The notes below the pieces were generated by a model that was given only the letters and a program-made list of their open reading frames with translations, searched no databases and was not told where the DNA came from. From Eublepharis macularius (Eukaryota; Chordata; Lepidosauria; Squamata; Eublepharidae), in contig NC_072801.1 of the NCBI RefSeq assembly GCF_028583425.1, positions 64,185,766 to 64,249,765 of the forward strand: DNA of 64,000 nucleotides, read 5' to 3'. Below, in pieces: positions 22,701 through 34,480 of this stretch. The position numbers were made by a program, and so were the translations under genes. The first letter of the stretch is position 1, and every line of letters starts with the position of its first letter.

Positions 22701-23757
22701 TCAAGAACAGACCCCCTCCCCTTTGGCTTTTCCCTTTGGTTCTTCTCTGTGGTTTTAACCATTCCCAGGAGAATCTTGGAGAGCTGAACGTTTGTCACTG
22801 CCATTTCTCCAGCTGGCAGAGATCATGTGCCACGGTACACTAACGGCAGAAATGCAACCAGGATAGAAATGCTGGGATAGGACAAGCAGCCATCAGTTAA
22901 ACTTCTCCCTGGTGCATCACTTTTGCTCCTGAGCTTTCAAACTATCTGACAGGCACACAAATGTAGTCTGGGAAGATCTTCTACTAAACTTCACCTGCTA
23001 ATGTTGGGCTTAGGAGCCCAATGGGGTGAGGGGGATGTTGGTAACCTGATTTGATATGTCTGTTTGCAATTTCAGAGGGAAAGGGCTACATCGTGAAAAA
23101 GCCTGAATTTTGCAAGGGCATTGAGAAACCTTTTAAAAGTAAAATCCTAGCAGAGGGTATTCTTGCCAATGAACAATGTTGGAACGGAGGGGGTCCAAGC
23201 CATTAAGAGACACTGGGATGAATATCTGCATCATCTATTTCAATATTGTGATACTTGCATTTTAATTATTTATTAATCTTTTGATTATCTTTTTATTGCA
23301 TTGCACGTTGATTTGGAAATTTTAAAAGGTAGCTTAAAAATCCAAAATATCCTCACTTACAAACAAGTTGCACATACATTTTTATTTCAGCTACTGTTAG
23401 CCAGTCCTTCCAAGCCCATGACACTGAGTTTTTAGCTCTCAAAATCTGGGACAAGCCAGTAAGGGGGGGGCACAAGGAGGGGGTTGAATAATACCGTTTA
23501 GCTTTTATACAGGATTTTAAGTGCTTTACCTGACATTGACAGTTCAGCAGCTCTGAGGCTGAGAGGACATCCTGCCTAAGGCTATCTAGTGAGATCGCAG
23601 ATGAGAAGAATACCTCACAGCATATTATTTCAGCCACTACGATAACCAGCTCCCAAGTAGCCACTCCAGAGGACAGCCCTATTTTGCAAGTACCATACCA
23701 TCCATTTACAGCTCCTCCCATCAACCATATGGGCCCGCAAACAATCAGATAAACACC
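22701..23757. other. Intergenic, nothing recognised
   Basis: AT-rich DNA with a G-run at 23465-23471. No supported exon or repeat. Confidence 0.45.
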
Positions 23758-23968
23758 TCGGTGGTGGAAAGGGCCATTAAGTCACAGCCCACGTAGAGTG
23801 ACTACATAGGGTTTTTATGGCAAGAGACGAACAGAGGTGTTTTGCCATTGCCTGCCTCTGTGCAGCAACCCTGGACTTCTGTAGTGGACTCCCATCCAAG
23901 TGCTGATTAGAACCGACCCTGCTTAGCTTCTGAAATCTGATCAGGCTTGTCTGGACTGTCCAGGTTAG
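23758..23968 (-). repeat. 5S rRNA-derived SINE, near full length
   Basis: Reverse: tail 'ggtggaaagggccattaagt', body 'caagagacgaacagaggtgt' and 'gccattgcctgcctctgtgc', 5S part 'actcccatccaagtgctgat' and 'ctgcttagcttctgaaatct'. The best copy for defining the family here. Confidence 0.85.
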
Positions 23969-25237
23969 GACAATAAACACCTTAGGTGAAGCCTCAACAA
24001 AATCTCCAAACACATTCTGAAAAGGTGAGGTGTATTCCACACCCAATACCAGATACAGAATTCACTATCCTGCAGCTCTCTGCTTTACCCATCTTGACAG
24101 CAACAGTTGAAACTGCAGGATATAAACACCTTAAATAAAAAGTGTTTAAAAATGCAAGTTTATAGCCCTTAGGGTTGCTAAGAGACACCTGAAAGCCTGC
24201 CTGGGAAACAGAGAAACTGGACTTGAGGCTGAGAGCAGGGCTTTTTGGTGGTGGTCACAGGCTAGTTTATGAATCACTTATACAAAAATATGCAGTCCTA
24301 TATGGTTTTACTTGATTGGCACAACTTATTTCGGTTGCCTTTGTGGAGGATTTCAATTTTAGCTTACAAAATACAGAGCCCAGACCTCTGAGAAGTCCCT
24401 AGAACAAGGAGTTCGGGGTTGGAGAATGACTCAGGCCAAATGTTCACTGAGGTGGGCTGGGGGAACAAGCCTTTGCAGTGTTGCTGCAATTATCCTCCCT
24501 CCCTGCTAGAGGTGGATACCAGCATGAAAGCTCCAGGGAGCAGATGAACAGGAAGAGATTTAATATGTGGACTAAAGACATACAACCAGAGGTGTGTTCC
24601 TGGCTGCCCCTTGCAAACTCCTCCCTCCATCAATTTGACACTGCTTCAAGTGCGCAGTTGGCTTGGCTTTATGCCAAAGTGCTGGCTACCTCTATAATGC
24701 AAATCATACCAACATTTTTCAAGGCAGAAAGGCTAAAACATCCTCTTTCCAACCAGGCTACCTTAGACTGTGTGTGTGTACCATATTTTAATTATCCAAC
24801 TGTTATGGAAGTACATTAGTTAACCCCATCAGTGAGTCTCCAGAATTTTTATATGTACACATATACATTTTTTTGGCTCACTTGGTCAAATCAAAATAGA
24901 AGGCTACATTCTTCCCTTCATCCAGACATACTACTATATACATCCCCAGTCCCCCATTGTACCCTTGCTAGACAGAAAGGGGATCCAGCAACACAAATCA
25001 GTTAGTCAAAATTGATTTCCATACCCTCACCTGTCTCCCCAGTTTTCCCAATGCTCTTTTTCAAAAATGCCAAACAAAGCAAACACAGGTATTGTCCTTT
25101 GCAGGGAACAGAGAATAAGAGAACTAAAATGTAGGGAACAAGTCAGGAGGGGGAACAGAGAATATCTTCCTAAAGTCCTCTTGAGGCACTGATTTAATCC
25201 AGTTCTCTCTGAGTGCCAAACTCCCCAGCCCCTTTCA
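23969..25237. other. Intergenic, nothing recognised
   Basis: No conserved open frame, splice-flanked exon or named repeat was seen between the SINE and the ZNF771-like 3' end. Confidence 0.45.
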
Positions 25238-25243
25238 TTTATT
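25238..25243 (-). terminator. Poly(A) signal of the ZNF771-like gene
   Basis: AATAAA on the minus strand, 243 bases beyond the TAG stop. Confidence 0.6.
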
Positions 25244-25485
25244 TCCTCAGAAACGAAAAAGCAAACTTGAGGTCAGCTCCATACATATGACACCCCAAGG
25301 TCGCCCTTTCACAGTTGGGATAAAAATTTGGGGCTTGCAGTACAGCATTTCCCCCCTAGTCCATATCCACTTCTAGTATGGATTTTCAACAAGCCTCTTT
25401 TTCTCGCCATGAAGAGTTTCTGATTTAGTTCTCTACTGCCTTCCGGGCCACTGAAGCTCTGGTCCTCAGCACCACTGTCCTCTAG

Positions 25486-28400
25486 CTATGTCCAACAGCT
25501 GCTACCACACTCAGTACAACTATAAGGCCCCTCACCCAAGGCTGAGTCTTTCTGATCTTGATAACTGGATTCCAGGCAGAAACCTTTCCCACACTGGCTG
25601 CATATAAGAAGCCGGCTGCCCTCTTCCCCATCAGTATCATTGCTGCCATTGGAGATGCTGGTATTGGCACATATGGCATCGTGAGGGTTAATAATAGTGT
25701 TACCGTCGCTGTCACAACCAAGGCCGATGTGGTGTGACTTGACACCAGCATCTGCATGATGTGTGTCATCGCTGTTGAGAAGATCATGAACTAGACCGGC
25801 GCCTCGGGCATTGGCATGAGTGCGACGGTGGCGAATGATGTGTGAACTGAGCCGAAAGCTCTTCCCACACTCGGTGCACACGTAAGGTTTTTCTCCTGTG
25901 TGCACCCTCCAGTGATCCACCAGGTTGGAGTGATGAGTGAACCTCTTGCCACACTCAGCGCAGACGTATGGTTTCTCGCCTGTGTGGGTTCGCCGGTGGT
26001 TGGCTAGAGTAGAGCTCCCGGAAAACCGCTTGCCACATTCCTGGCACTGGTATGGCTTCTCTCCAGTGTGGGTCCTCTGGTGGCGCGTAAGACAGGAGCT
26101 CCCAGTGAAGCGTTTGCCGCACACGTTGCATTGGTATGGCGTGACACCCGTGTGGCCACGCCGGTGCAAATTGTAGTTGGAGCTCTGAGAGAAGGCCTTG
26201 CCACATAACTCACACCGGTAGGGCCTCTCACCAGTGTGGAAACGCCGGTGCTGGAGGAGGTTGGAGCTGGCTGTGAAGGCCTTGCCGCAGTCTCCGCAAA
26301 CATAGGGGCGCTCCCCCGTGTGTGTTCTCTGGTGCTTGGTCAGGGCTGAACTCTGGTTGAAGCTGCGGCCACAGTCATTGCACCGGTAAGGCTTCTCGCC
26401 CGTGTGGATGATCTGGTGCTTGGCCAGGTTAGAGCGGCGGCTGAAATTCTTACCACATATGCCACATGTATTTGGGCGTGAAGAGGTGGGTGGCTGCAGG
26501 GATGGAGACAGAGAAGAGAAAGTTAAACGTGGCTTAGGATGCATTCACAAATGACAGCAGTCAATATTATTCAGGACACCACACCCCACTACTGCACCCC
26601 ATAAGGACATATTCCTCACTTTCTCCCAAAATGAACATTAAGATTACTAAAGTCCCATAAGGGTATTCTCCCGTGTTCTCTTCTGTTCTGCTTTCCAGAC
26701 AAGAGCCCACCATCTTATTTATGACGAACAGAGGAAATCGAAGAAGGGTTGTAAGAAGTGGCATTCCAGAAATATTCCCATAAAGAAATCATACAGTGCG
26801 TGCTCATGCTTTAAAGAGGATTCTCTCCTCCTGTTTTAAAAATCTTCCGGCAATAAGAACAGGAACAAAAGGGCATTGCAGGTCAGTTGAACCAAAGAAC
26901 GAGATAATGCACTCAGCAACTCTGGGCCAAGCTACACATGACAAAAGACACTTGCCTGGCAAGTGGATTGAGTGGAGGGCAAGTGAACAGGGAGAAATAC
27001 ACTTGCTGTTCAAGCGTCATTCGTCATGTGTAGCTTGGCCCTCTCTCCTTCCGCTTAGTACACCTCTCATACTGTCACTTCCCATTTTAGTGAAAGGGAG
27101 GTCCTGCATGCTAAATGTGGTACAGGGGATGGAACAAGGCTGATGGGAGTCCCTACAGATGAGAAGGGCCCCAAAGAAAAGAAAGGAAATCTTGCTTTCA
27201 AAAGTACCCTATTCCCGTAATACCTCTTAGCTGAAAAAGCCACGGTTGTAAATACTTGCAGTGCCCTGAAAGCATGTGGTTTTGGTTGCATTTGAGCACC
27301 CGTGACTTGCCTTCAGCCTGGATGCTTCCTGTTAAAGCCCTACATGGCTTGGGATGAGAGTATCTGAAGGACTGTCTTATCCCATATGTTCCTGCCTGGG
27401 AGTTAAGATCACAGGGAGGGGCCCGCCTAACTGCCCCATCGACCCAAAAAGCTTGGTTGGTGGGCACACGAGAGAAGGCCTTTTCGGTAGCAGCTCCATG
27501 ATTATGGAATAATCTCCCCAGGGAGGTGTGCCTGCCCCCCCCCACTCACTATGTGCATGAGGCAGCAGAATACTTATAAAAAAATTTAAAATGACTTTTG
27601 CCTACCCACTTATTAATGTACGGCTAGATTTTATACTGTATTTCTAACATATTTTTATGTTTGTTTCTGTTTCATATCGTAAGGCACCTTGAGCTCCTCT
27701 AAGGTGGAAAAGCAACTCATGTTTTAAATAAACAAATGTCAGTCTACCTGCACTGCACTGGCTTGCAAAGATTATTTTTATTTAGAAAAGTGTGTGTGCT
27801 GCCTTCTCCAGAAGCCTACTCGAGGTGGCTCCAAAAGTTAAAAAAAGATACATTAAATCAGCACTCAGCAGCTAAGGGATATTCATAAAACACTCAACAG
27901 CCTAAAGGGATATTCATAAAACAATCCTCAGGCTAGAAGCTGACCACAAGAGTAGCTTAAAAAAAAGGAGGAATGCCTCGGTTAAAAACAGAATGGTGCC
28001 ACACTGTCATCCATCTAAGCACATGTTCCATTGAAAGCCTTAAGGATGGATACTGGCCATGCACAGATGGTATCCAACAGAGGCATGTGGCTCCTAATAC
28101 ACAAGCGATGTGTTGATGGAAAAATGCTTCCATATGAAGGTTTCTTTCAGCTTGATCAGGCAAGGCGAGATGGGGGGGGGGGGAAGAGAGAGGAGGAGGA
28201 GGAGGAAAAAGGCTCTCCCCTCTTCGTCCTAATCCTCCCCCTCTTTGTTGGTGGATTTAAGGGTCTGGACAAGGGGGAGGTGGGAGCAAAATACAAAAGC
28301 CGCCAAACTGTGTTCACAGGTCTACACTTCTTAAACCTTGGGAATTGCTTAGAAAAAGGTTTCTTGCGCCTCAGAGAGTCGCTCAGAAGAGGAACATCCA

Positions 28401-31400
28401 CCAAATGCAGCTTTTCTCTTTGCCGCACCAAAACGACAGGGAAAGCAGCACAACACCAAATTCTCTACAGCATCTGTCTTCAGTACTGAGAGCAGCAATG
28501 AAAGAATCATTGCGCAGCTTTGCCACTTTTCAGCACGTTACAAGGTCTGAAAAGTTAGAGATGACAATTGTAGAAGAACAGTGGAGGAGGGATACACAAG
28601 GCAGGCTATATGCTGGGTTTGGAGAGACCTCCAGTTGCCAAACCTCAACCGAAAAACTAGCCTTGGGGAGCATTTTTAGCAATAATGGAACCCCAGCGGT
28701 CCCAAAGACCATGGAGACAACATCACAGGGCCTCGGCGTTTCCCCTCCCCACAACAGCCAGATCTACCACTAACCTCTTATTCTTCCTCAACACTGCCCT
28801 TTACTCACCAAAACTCCACTTAACGGGATGGTAATTTTTTGAACCTCGAATTCTTGAGCTTTCTGTTCCTCCAACTCTACTTTAATCACCTGCTCTTCTT
28901 CCTTGGAAGACAAGTCCTGAATCAAGATAGAAGAGATTGGCGAGGGAGAGATAAGCCAATAATCACTTCCTCCATTGTAGTTTCTGGTGGGTAGCTATGT
29001 TAGTCTGTAGCAAAAGAGCAAGAGTTGAGTCCAGTAGCACCTTAAAGACCAACAAGATTCCCAGGGTATAAGCTTTACAGCTTGTACAAGGCTTGGTTTT
29101 CTACTGCAGATGAACACGGCTATCCACCTGAAACTACCTTCATGGAAGGCATTACGTTCTGCGGCACTGAGTGGAAATCCATCAGCCTCATGGAAAAACT
29201 GCACAGGTACAAACTGGCATTATCTTTCTTACAAAATGCAAAGACTGGACATTATATCTAAGGGACTGAGAATAAAAAGGCATTGGATAAAGGGAGCCTT
29301 GAGTCTTGAAAGCTTATATTCCGGAAATCTTGTCGGTCTTTTAAGGTGTTCCTGGAATAAAATCTTGCTCTTCCTCCCCTATAGGTTGGTCCTTTTGCCT
29401 ACCCAAGTGAACTTCCTACTGTCCTTAGCTGGCTACCTACCCCACACACCTCCACTTCAAACTCCAGATCCTCTTCCTCATCTTTTTCCTTCTTCACTCT
29501 TCTTCTAAGTACCAGCCCCTTCTCACCACCATCTTCTTCTGGAGACAGCCCATCTGGAAGAGCCAAAGAATCTAGCTGGAAAAACAAACAAAAACAAAGA
29601 GCATTTTACTGATCATCCTTCCCTAGATGAAAAGGGATGTAAGAACAGGTCCACACACAACTCGTGATGCGCCAAGCCAAGCACAGCACAGACAGCAGCC
29701 ATATGTTATAGTCTACTAGGCGAGCACGGTTGTCAGAGCAAAACCCAAGTTTATCGAGTCGCCAGAAAGCCATCACTGACCCAACTGCTGGTGGGTTACA
29801 ACTCATGCAGGCCAGGCTGAAGGAAGTACAAAGCAGCCACAACTTTTTCTACAGCTCCTCAAAGGATGTGTCTTGAAGCTCACACATGCAACCATTGTTT
29901 GAAGATTACAAAAAAGCCCCACGGAAGCTGTCCCGCCATAAATGATTTCAGCGGGTTGAGATATACTGAATTGGAGTCCATGGTAAAGCAAGGAGAAAGA
30001 GGTTCCTCACCTTCCCCAGGAAAATTTTGTGGGCCATGAGAAAAATTCTCAGCTGGGGGGGTTGGAGGACCCTCATAAACAAAATGCATCATGCTACTAG
30101 AGAAGGGCGTTTTTGGAAAGGGGCAAAATCACCTCCTCCTTCTTGAGTGGCAGAGTGAACTTTTTATATGCCCAAAAGGGAGATGGGATATTCCAAGTGA
30201 TTGCCCCTTCTTACTGCACCCCACCCTACCATACCATGCTGCATTTTATGAAGATCCCCCAACCTTAAATGGAGGATTGGGGGAGGGGCACAAAATCAAC
30301 TGCTGGGGGGAAGGGAAAGAAGCAAAGATCCCCTTCTACACACATACCTGCTGTTTCCTCCCCTTGGCTGATCTTTACTTTTTAAAAAATCAGCTAGCAT
30401 CATGAATTAATAGGCAACCTAAGATGGCCACCAGTATTTTCCTTTTATAATGTTTGCACGTGCAAAGTCACAGGTTCATAGGGGTGGCAGTGTGTTAACC
30501 TCCTTTTTTTGCTTGTGTCACTGGGTTCCCTTATGGCTTTTTTGATCTGCACAGTGGGGCGATCCGTTGCTATCAGGCAGATGACAGAGATGCTGGTCAT
30601 TCCCAGGGCACAGCTTTTACTCACAGAGTCATCATCCACGGGGATTTTGAGCATCTTCACTTTGAATGGAGGACCCCCTTCCTCTTCACCTTTGCCCGGC
30701 CTGACAAGCAATCTCTGCTTCTTTGGAGGGGTCTGAGGCTGAAAGGACAGGTAGAACGAGGGGAGGGGGTAAGGCAGAACACCAATCAGTTCTGTGAAAT
30801 CCTTGCAGAGACACACAAACCAGAAGGAGGAATGAGATGCACTCACTGAGTCTGGTTCACTTTAAACCATTCTCCCACTTCCACATCTGCATATTACAGA
30901 ATTACAGAGATCTAAGGAGTCTCAATTCTTTGCTCTGCTCCAGGTTTTGCTTGCTGTGGGAATCCTGGCTGTTATTCTCATGTCTTGTCCACCTTTTTAC
31001 AAAGCCTGACCCACCACAAAACAAGCCGCTCTTGGGCTGTTGTACATTCAAAAAGAATATTGACCAAGTAACACCCGACACAGACCTATGCACCCGCTTC
31101 TCCTTTCCACCCCTCCAACCATTTTTGTTTACGCCTCATATTTTTGCCTCATACTTTGACCTCTGAGATGCACCTGAATGCTCTGGGTCCCTTCCATGTC
31201 CTTCTTCACTCTAGTTCTCAGCCTTTTCCTTTGTGGCCTCAAGGTTCTCTCCTTATTCTTCACCAACGGCCCAGCCACATCCAGCTGGTGAGAGGACAGA
31301 ACAAGGGAGGGGAAAAAAAGAATCAGGCTTAAGAACAAATTGGATCCTCAGAGATTGTAAGTGCCTCCCATTGGTCCTGCTTTAATCTTCTTTTGGTGAT

Positions 31401-31628
31401 GGTCACCTGGCACCAAGACTACTTTGGTCATATTGGTCTGACTAGAAAGAGACATGAAGTTTCACAGAACAGCCTTTCTGGTGAGCCTAAGAGATAACTG
31501 GGGCGGCATTCTGTGCTCAGTAGCCCTCTATTACTTACCACACTTCCATCTTGAAACAGTATTGCTGTGTCTGAGGTAGGTATCTCTTCTGGCTTCTCTT
31601 CTTCCATACCCTCCTTGTCTTCATCCAT
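25486..31628 (-). CDS. ZNF771: ZNF771-like C2H2 zinc-finger protein
   Basis: Six coding exons, all joined in phase 0, give 518 codons: 31628-31539 (starts MDEDKEG, strong Kozak), 31284-31174, 30738-30625, 29575-29450, 28916-28809, and 26493-25486 (fingers and TAG stop). Each has an AG acceptor and GT donor. Residues 1-183 are charged and repetitive, with blocks like [11 protein letters not shown] and [10 protein letters not shown]. Eight full fingers follow from about residue 191. After a spacer rich in D, N and H come two dead fingers, ICSQCGKGF and YSCTECG, without histidines. Helix residues ([24 protein letters not shown]), the KIP motif and the degenerate C-terminal finger match my memory of human ZNF771. 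The 16p11.2 setting agrees. Human is about 317 residues, so the N-terminus is expanded. Orthology rather than close paralogy is inferred. Confidence 0.78.
26924..27041. mobile_element. MITE, 118 bp, in intron of ZNF771-like gene
   Basis: Ends are perfect 19-bp inverted repeats: 'gggccaagctacacatgac' at the left and its complement at the right, extending inward with few mismatches ('cacttgc' / 'gcaagcg'). Flanks share only 'tct', so the superfamily is open. Confidence 0.8.
27295..27735 (+). repeat. LINE fragment, L2-like
   Basis: 'cctacatggcttgggatgag', 'tatctgaaggactgtcttat' and 'gagaaggccttttcggtagc' are familiar squamate L2-type blocks, followed by an AT-rich 3' end with 'ggcaccttgagctcctctaa' and 'aaataaacaaat'. 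Intronic. Confidence 0.6.
27765..27960 (-). repeat. LINE 3' end with short internal duplication
   Basis: 'tgtgctgccttctccagaag' and 'ggtggctccaaaagtt' resemble a minus-oriented LINE 3' end. 'agggatattcataaaac' occurs twice, 41 bp apart. Confidence 0.4.
28981..29142 (-). repeat. Hammerhead-like repeat copy
   Basis: 'gtagctatgttagtctgtag', 'gtccagtagcaccttaaaga' and 'cagggtataagctttaca', then the complementary end 'ctactgcagatgaacacggc' and 'tatccacctgaaact'. Both outer ends are present in inverted order, so this is probably a collapsed inverted dimer. Confidence 0.65.
29283..29375 (+). repeat. Hammerhead-like repeat fragment
   Basis: 'gagccttgagtcttgaaagc', 'ttatattccggaaatcttgt' and 'cggtcttttaaggtgttcct'. 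The core is drifted. Confidence 0.6.
29576..30624. other. Intron of ZNF771-like gene
   Basis: No repeat or exon recognised beyond short homopolymers. Confidence 0.4.
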
Positions 31629-31699
31629 TGTGAATTTAAGGGCAGAAGTGAAGGGCTTTGCGGGGAATAGGGAAGAAACACCAGTGACTAAGGCTTCGA

Positions 31700-31745
31700 C
31701 CTTAGGTGTATTTTTTTGGAAGCAAATCCTATTGAACTCTTAATT
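31700..31745. repeat. Scrap of palindromic repeat
   Basis: 'ggaagcaaatcctattgaac' resembles the 'gaagtaaatcccattgaac' arm of a dispersed squamate palindromic element. Short and uncertain. Confidence 0.3.
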
Positions 31746-32199
31746 GTCAGGAACATAGCCTTCCCTAGAAACCCGAGTGGCATTTTTAGCTTTATAACAA
31801 CTGTTTAAGTAGGCTGTATTAAGGGACTGGCTTGGTCAAACCTGTTCACCCATTTAGCTTTGTAGCAGGGGAGGGACCTCCCATTTGCCACCCCCAAAAG
31901 CAACACTTTACCCAACATACCTCCCTGACTGTCAACCAAGAGGGCTTCCTTTTGAACCAACTTACTTAGTATGGTGTTGGGGGAGGGTGTGGTACCAGAG
32001 CTCACACCTGCCTAAAAGACCAGCCCCCTCTGCACTCTGCACGTACGCAGAGACACTCGCTCTTGACAGGATCGCAGGTACGGCCCTTTCTTGGGGAATG
32101 CAGTTGTTGCTGGTTTCCTAAATTCGCCTGGTCGAGTTGACTTGAAACACCCAGTTTTAAGTTTCGCCTAATCGCCTTTGGGAAGAAACTAACACGAGA

Positions 32200-32930
32200 G
32201 GGGCCGTATGGACGTGCCCTCTCCGTCTATTCAATGCAACAGCTGCTACTCCAATCCACGTGGGAACGCCCGGATTCCCCCCCCCCCCGCCACGTTCCTT
32301 CGGGTACACGGAGGTTTGGGGAGGCTGAAGAGACAACAGACGGATTCCCTCGACCAGCAGCAGCAGCAGCAGCAACTCCGGGAAGGAAGTTGGGCGAGGG
32401 AGTGACTGCTTCCTGCGATCCTGGCTGGCGCCCACCCCGCTGATCCTCCCCACTCACCCGGGCCTGGAGAGGAGAGCAACGGTGATGGGGAAGGACGAGG
32501 GGCAGCCAAGTGAGATCCGGGGGCGCCCTTCGTTCCGGCGCGCGTAACGGACGCGCAGTGCGCTCCGCTTTACGCGTCTCTCTCCGAAGTAGAGACCCCG
32601 CTTGGAGAGGGGGGGGCCTTCCTCGGGGGAGGGGAGGAATGCTGGGTGGCCGGGGGAGGGGGGCAGATGACAGAGGGAAGGTGCTACGTGCCGATTGGCT
32701 AGCGCGCCTCCCCCCCTTCTTCGCTCTCGTTGGCGGAGAGGCCGGATAGCCAGGCTGAGTGGCAACCGCCGTTTTCCTGCCAGCCGGAGCGGGGGGTGGA
32801 CCCAGGCGTTCCGCGCCCGCCCACTGCCCTCCGCCTTCTTAAACGGCAAGTCGAGGCCGTTTGAATCCCGCAGTCCGCGAACCGGAGCGAGCACGGCTTC
32901 CCGCTTCTGCTGCCGGAACCCCCGCTCTAG
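32200..32930 (-). promoter_or_regulatory. CpG island, promoter and untranslated exon 1 of ZNF771-like gene
   Basis: Strongly GC- and CpG-rich. On minus, a donor CCCGG|GTGAGT has its exon end at 32458, and a CCAAT box (plus 'attgg' at 32694-32698) lies about 235 bp upstream of that donor. The translated exon probably opens at 31655 ('ccccgcaaag' acceptor), with the ATG at 31628. A CAG run of about six lies near 32349 downstream of the exon. Confidence 0.6.
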
Positions 32931-33091
32931 ATCATGTAATGTAACAGTGGGGGTTTCAGGGCATGGAACTATCTAATAGCAATGAAGAGTGCCTTTGAGC
33001 ATGTGCAAAGTGCCTTTCCGTCACCGTTGAGTAACTCTCCCCCATTTGCACAGAATCTGAGCTTCCAACGCTATAGGAGGCAGGTTCTAGT

Positions 33092-33501
33092 TAGGATTAG
33101 CAGTCGGGGGTGGGGGTGGGCGAGCGGGAGATCTCCTGGAATCATAACTACTCCCCATGCAACAGAGATCAGTTCCGCTGGAGAAAACTCCGGTCCGCTA
33201 GCACCTTAAAGACCAGCTAGATCTCCAAGGTATGAGCTTTCGAGAGTCAAAGCTCCTTCGAAAGCTCATGCCTTGGAAATCTAGTTGATTTAAAGGTGCT
33301 AGTGGACCCAGGTCTTGCTCTTCGACTGCAGACCGACACGGCTACCCACCTGAAACTATCTTCCGGGTGAAAACGGCTGCTTTGGAGGGTGGACTCTATG
33401 GCATCATACTCCCCTGAGGTCTCTCCCTCCTCAAACCCTGCCCTCCCCAGGCTCCACCCCCCAAATCTCCAGGAATTTCCCAACCTGGAATGGGTACCCT
33501 A
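33092..33501. mobile_element. hAT-type MITE interrupted by a younger repeat
   Basis: Family halves at 33092-33188 ('gagatctcctggaatcataa', 'cagagatcagttccgctgga') and 33369-33501 ('aacggctgctttggagggtg', 'caaatctccaggaatttccc') are continuous once the middle is removed. The left terminus is degraded. Confidence 0.75.
33189..33368. repeat. Inverted dimer of hammerhead-like repeat inside a MITE
   Basis: 180 bp with opposed arms 'agcaccttaaagaccagcta' and 'tagttgatttaaaggtgcta' around a centre near 33252, plus 'ggtctgca'-type outer ends. It is flanked by 6-bp repeats gaaaac (33183-33188 and 33369-33374), which fit a target duplication. Confidence 0.75.
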
Positions 33502-33969
33502 CCCTGCAGGCTCGAATCCTGAATACCACCTTCAATAATTAATTCTGGTCTGAAACATGAGAAGTAATAATCTAGAGGGCACATGTGAAGTTCCAGCTAC
33601 CATCCTGTTTCACATAGCTACCAACCAGTTGCCCTGGCTGGAGAAACAACAGGACATAGAGGCCAGTGCTTCCCTCTGTTGTTGCCTCTGGCTGTGCTGA
33701 AGAAAATGGCTCAGAGAGATGCCTGGGTAAAAGAACCGGGACTGTAGACTACTCTACTGGGTACTTTCTGCTGATATATAGATATGCCCCTACTGGGTAG
33801 TTTCTGGGTCGTTAAAGATATCTTGTCGTGTTTAATTACTTGTGCTTTGTTTCAGCAATCATTCTGTGTTCAGATGTATGCTGTTTTTGAAATTTCTGCA
33901 ATGCATACCCTGTTTTATTTGTTCAGTGAATCTCCTCACTGTTGATTGTATTGCACTGTATGATCCCAC

Positions 33970-34480
33970 TTTGGGGATCAGTGAAACAGGTGGACTTTCA
34001 GTCAATCAATCCACAGGTTTACTACCTCTGAATATGGAGGTTCCCTTTAATCATCACGGCCAGTAGTCACTGAAAGACCCATCCTCCATGAATCTGTCTA
34101 ACCTTCTTTGAAAGCTACGGCCATCACTACAACTACTGGCTGTGAACCCCACAATTTAATTACTAGTTGAGTGAAGAAATACTTCCTTTTGTCCATCCTG
34201 AATTTATTGTCATCAACTTCATCGAGTGCCCCCGAGTTCTGGTATTATGGGAAGGGGAGAAAAAGTATTTCTCCGCTTCTGTATAATCCCAACCAACACC
34301 GTCTCCTAGAGCAGAAGACACCCTTTCCAGGAAGGCTGGAGTGCTGTCACTTTTCAATTTATAAGCCAACAAATGGTGCAGTGTGGCAGTTGTCTGCATA
34401 AACACTTCACAGGGCCACAAGCCTTCCCCAGCCTCCAAATGGGTATTGTAATTCAAGACCCTACTGAAAGTTTGTAGGAA
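33970..34480. repeat. Interspersed repeat, probably LINE
   Basis: 'ctgaatatggaggttccctt', 'gacccatcctccatgaatct' and 'gtgaagaaatacttcctttt' are blocks seen widely in reptile genomes in my memory. Class (CR1/L3-like) and strand are uncertain. Confidence 0.4.

Noticed and set aside
32454-32894. 146-codon gene in the CpG island
   Set aside because: GC-driven open frame over promoter and untranslated exon DNA.
33106-33128. Functional G-quadruplex
   Set aside because: G-runs fall inside a degraded MITE end and are likely incidental.
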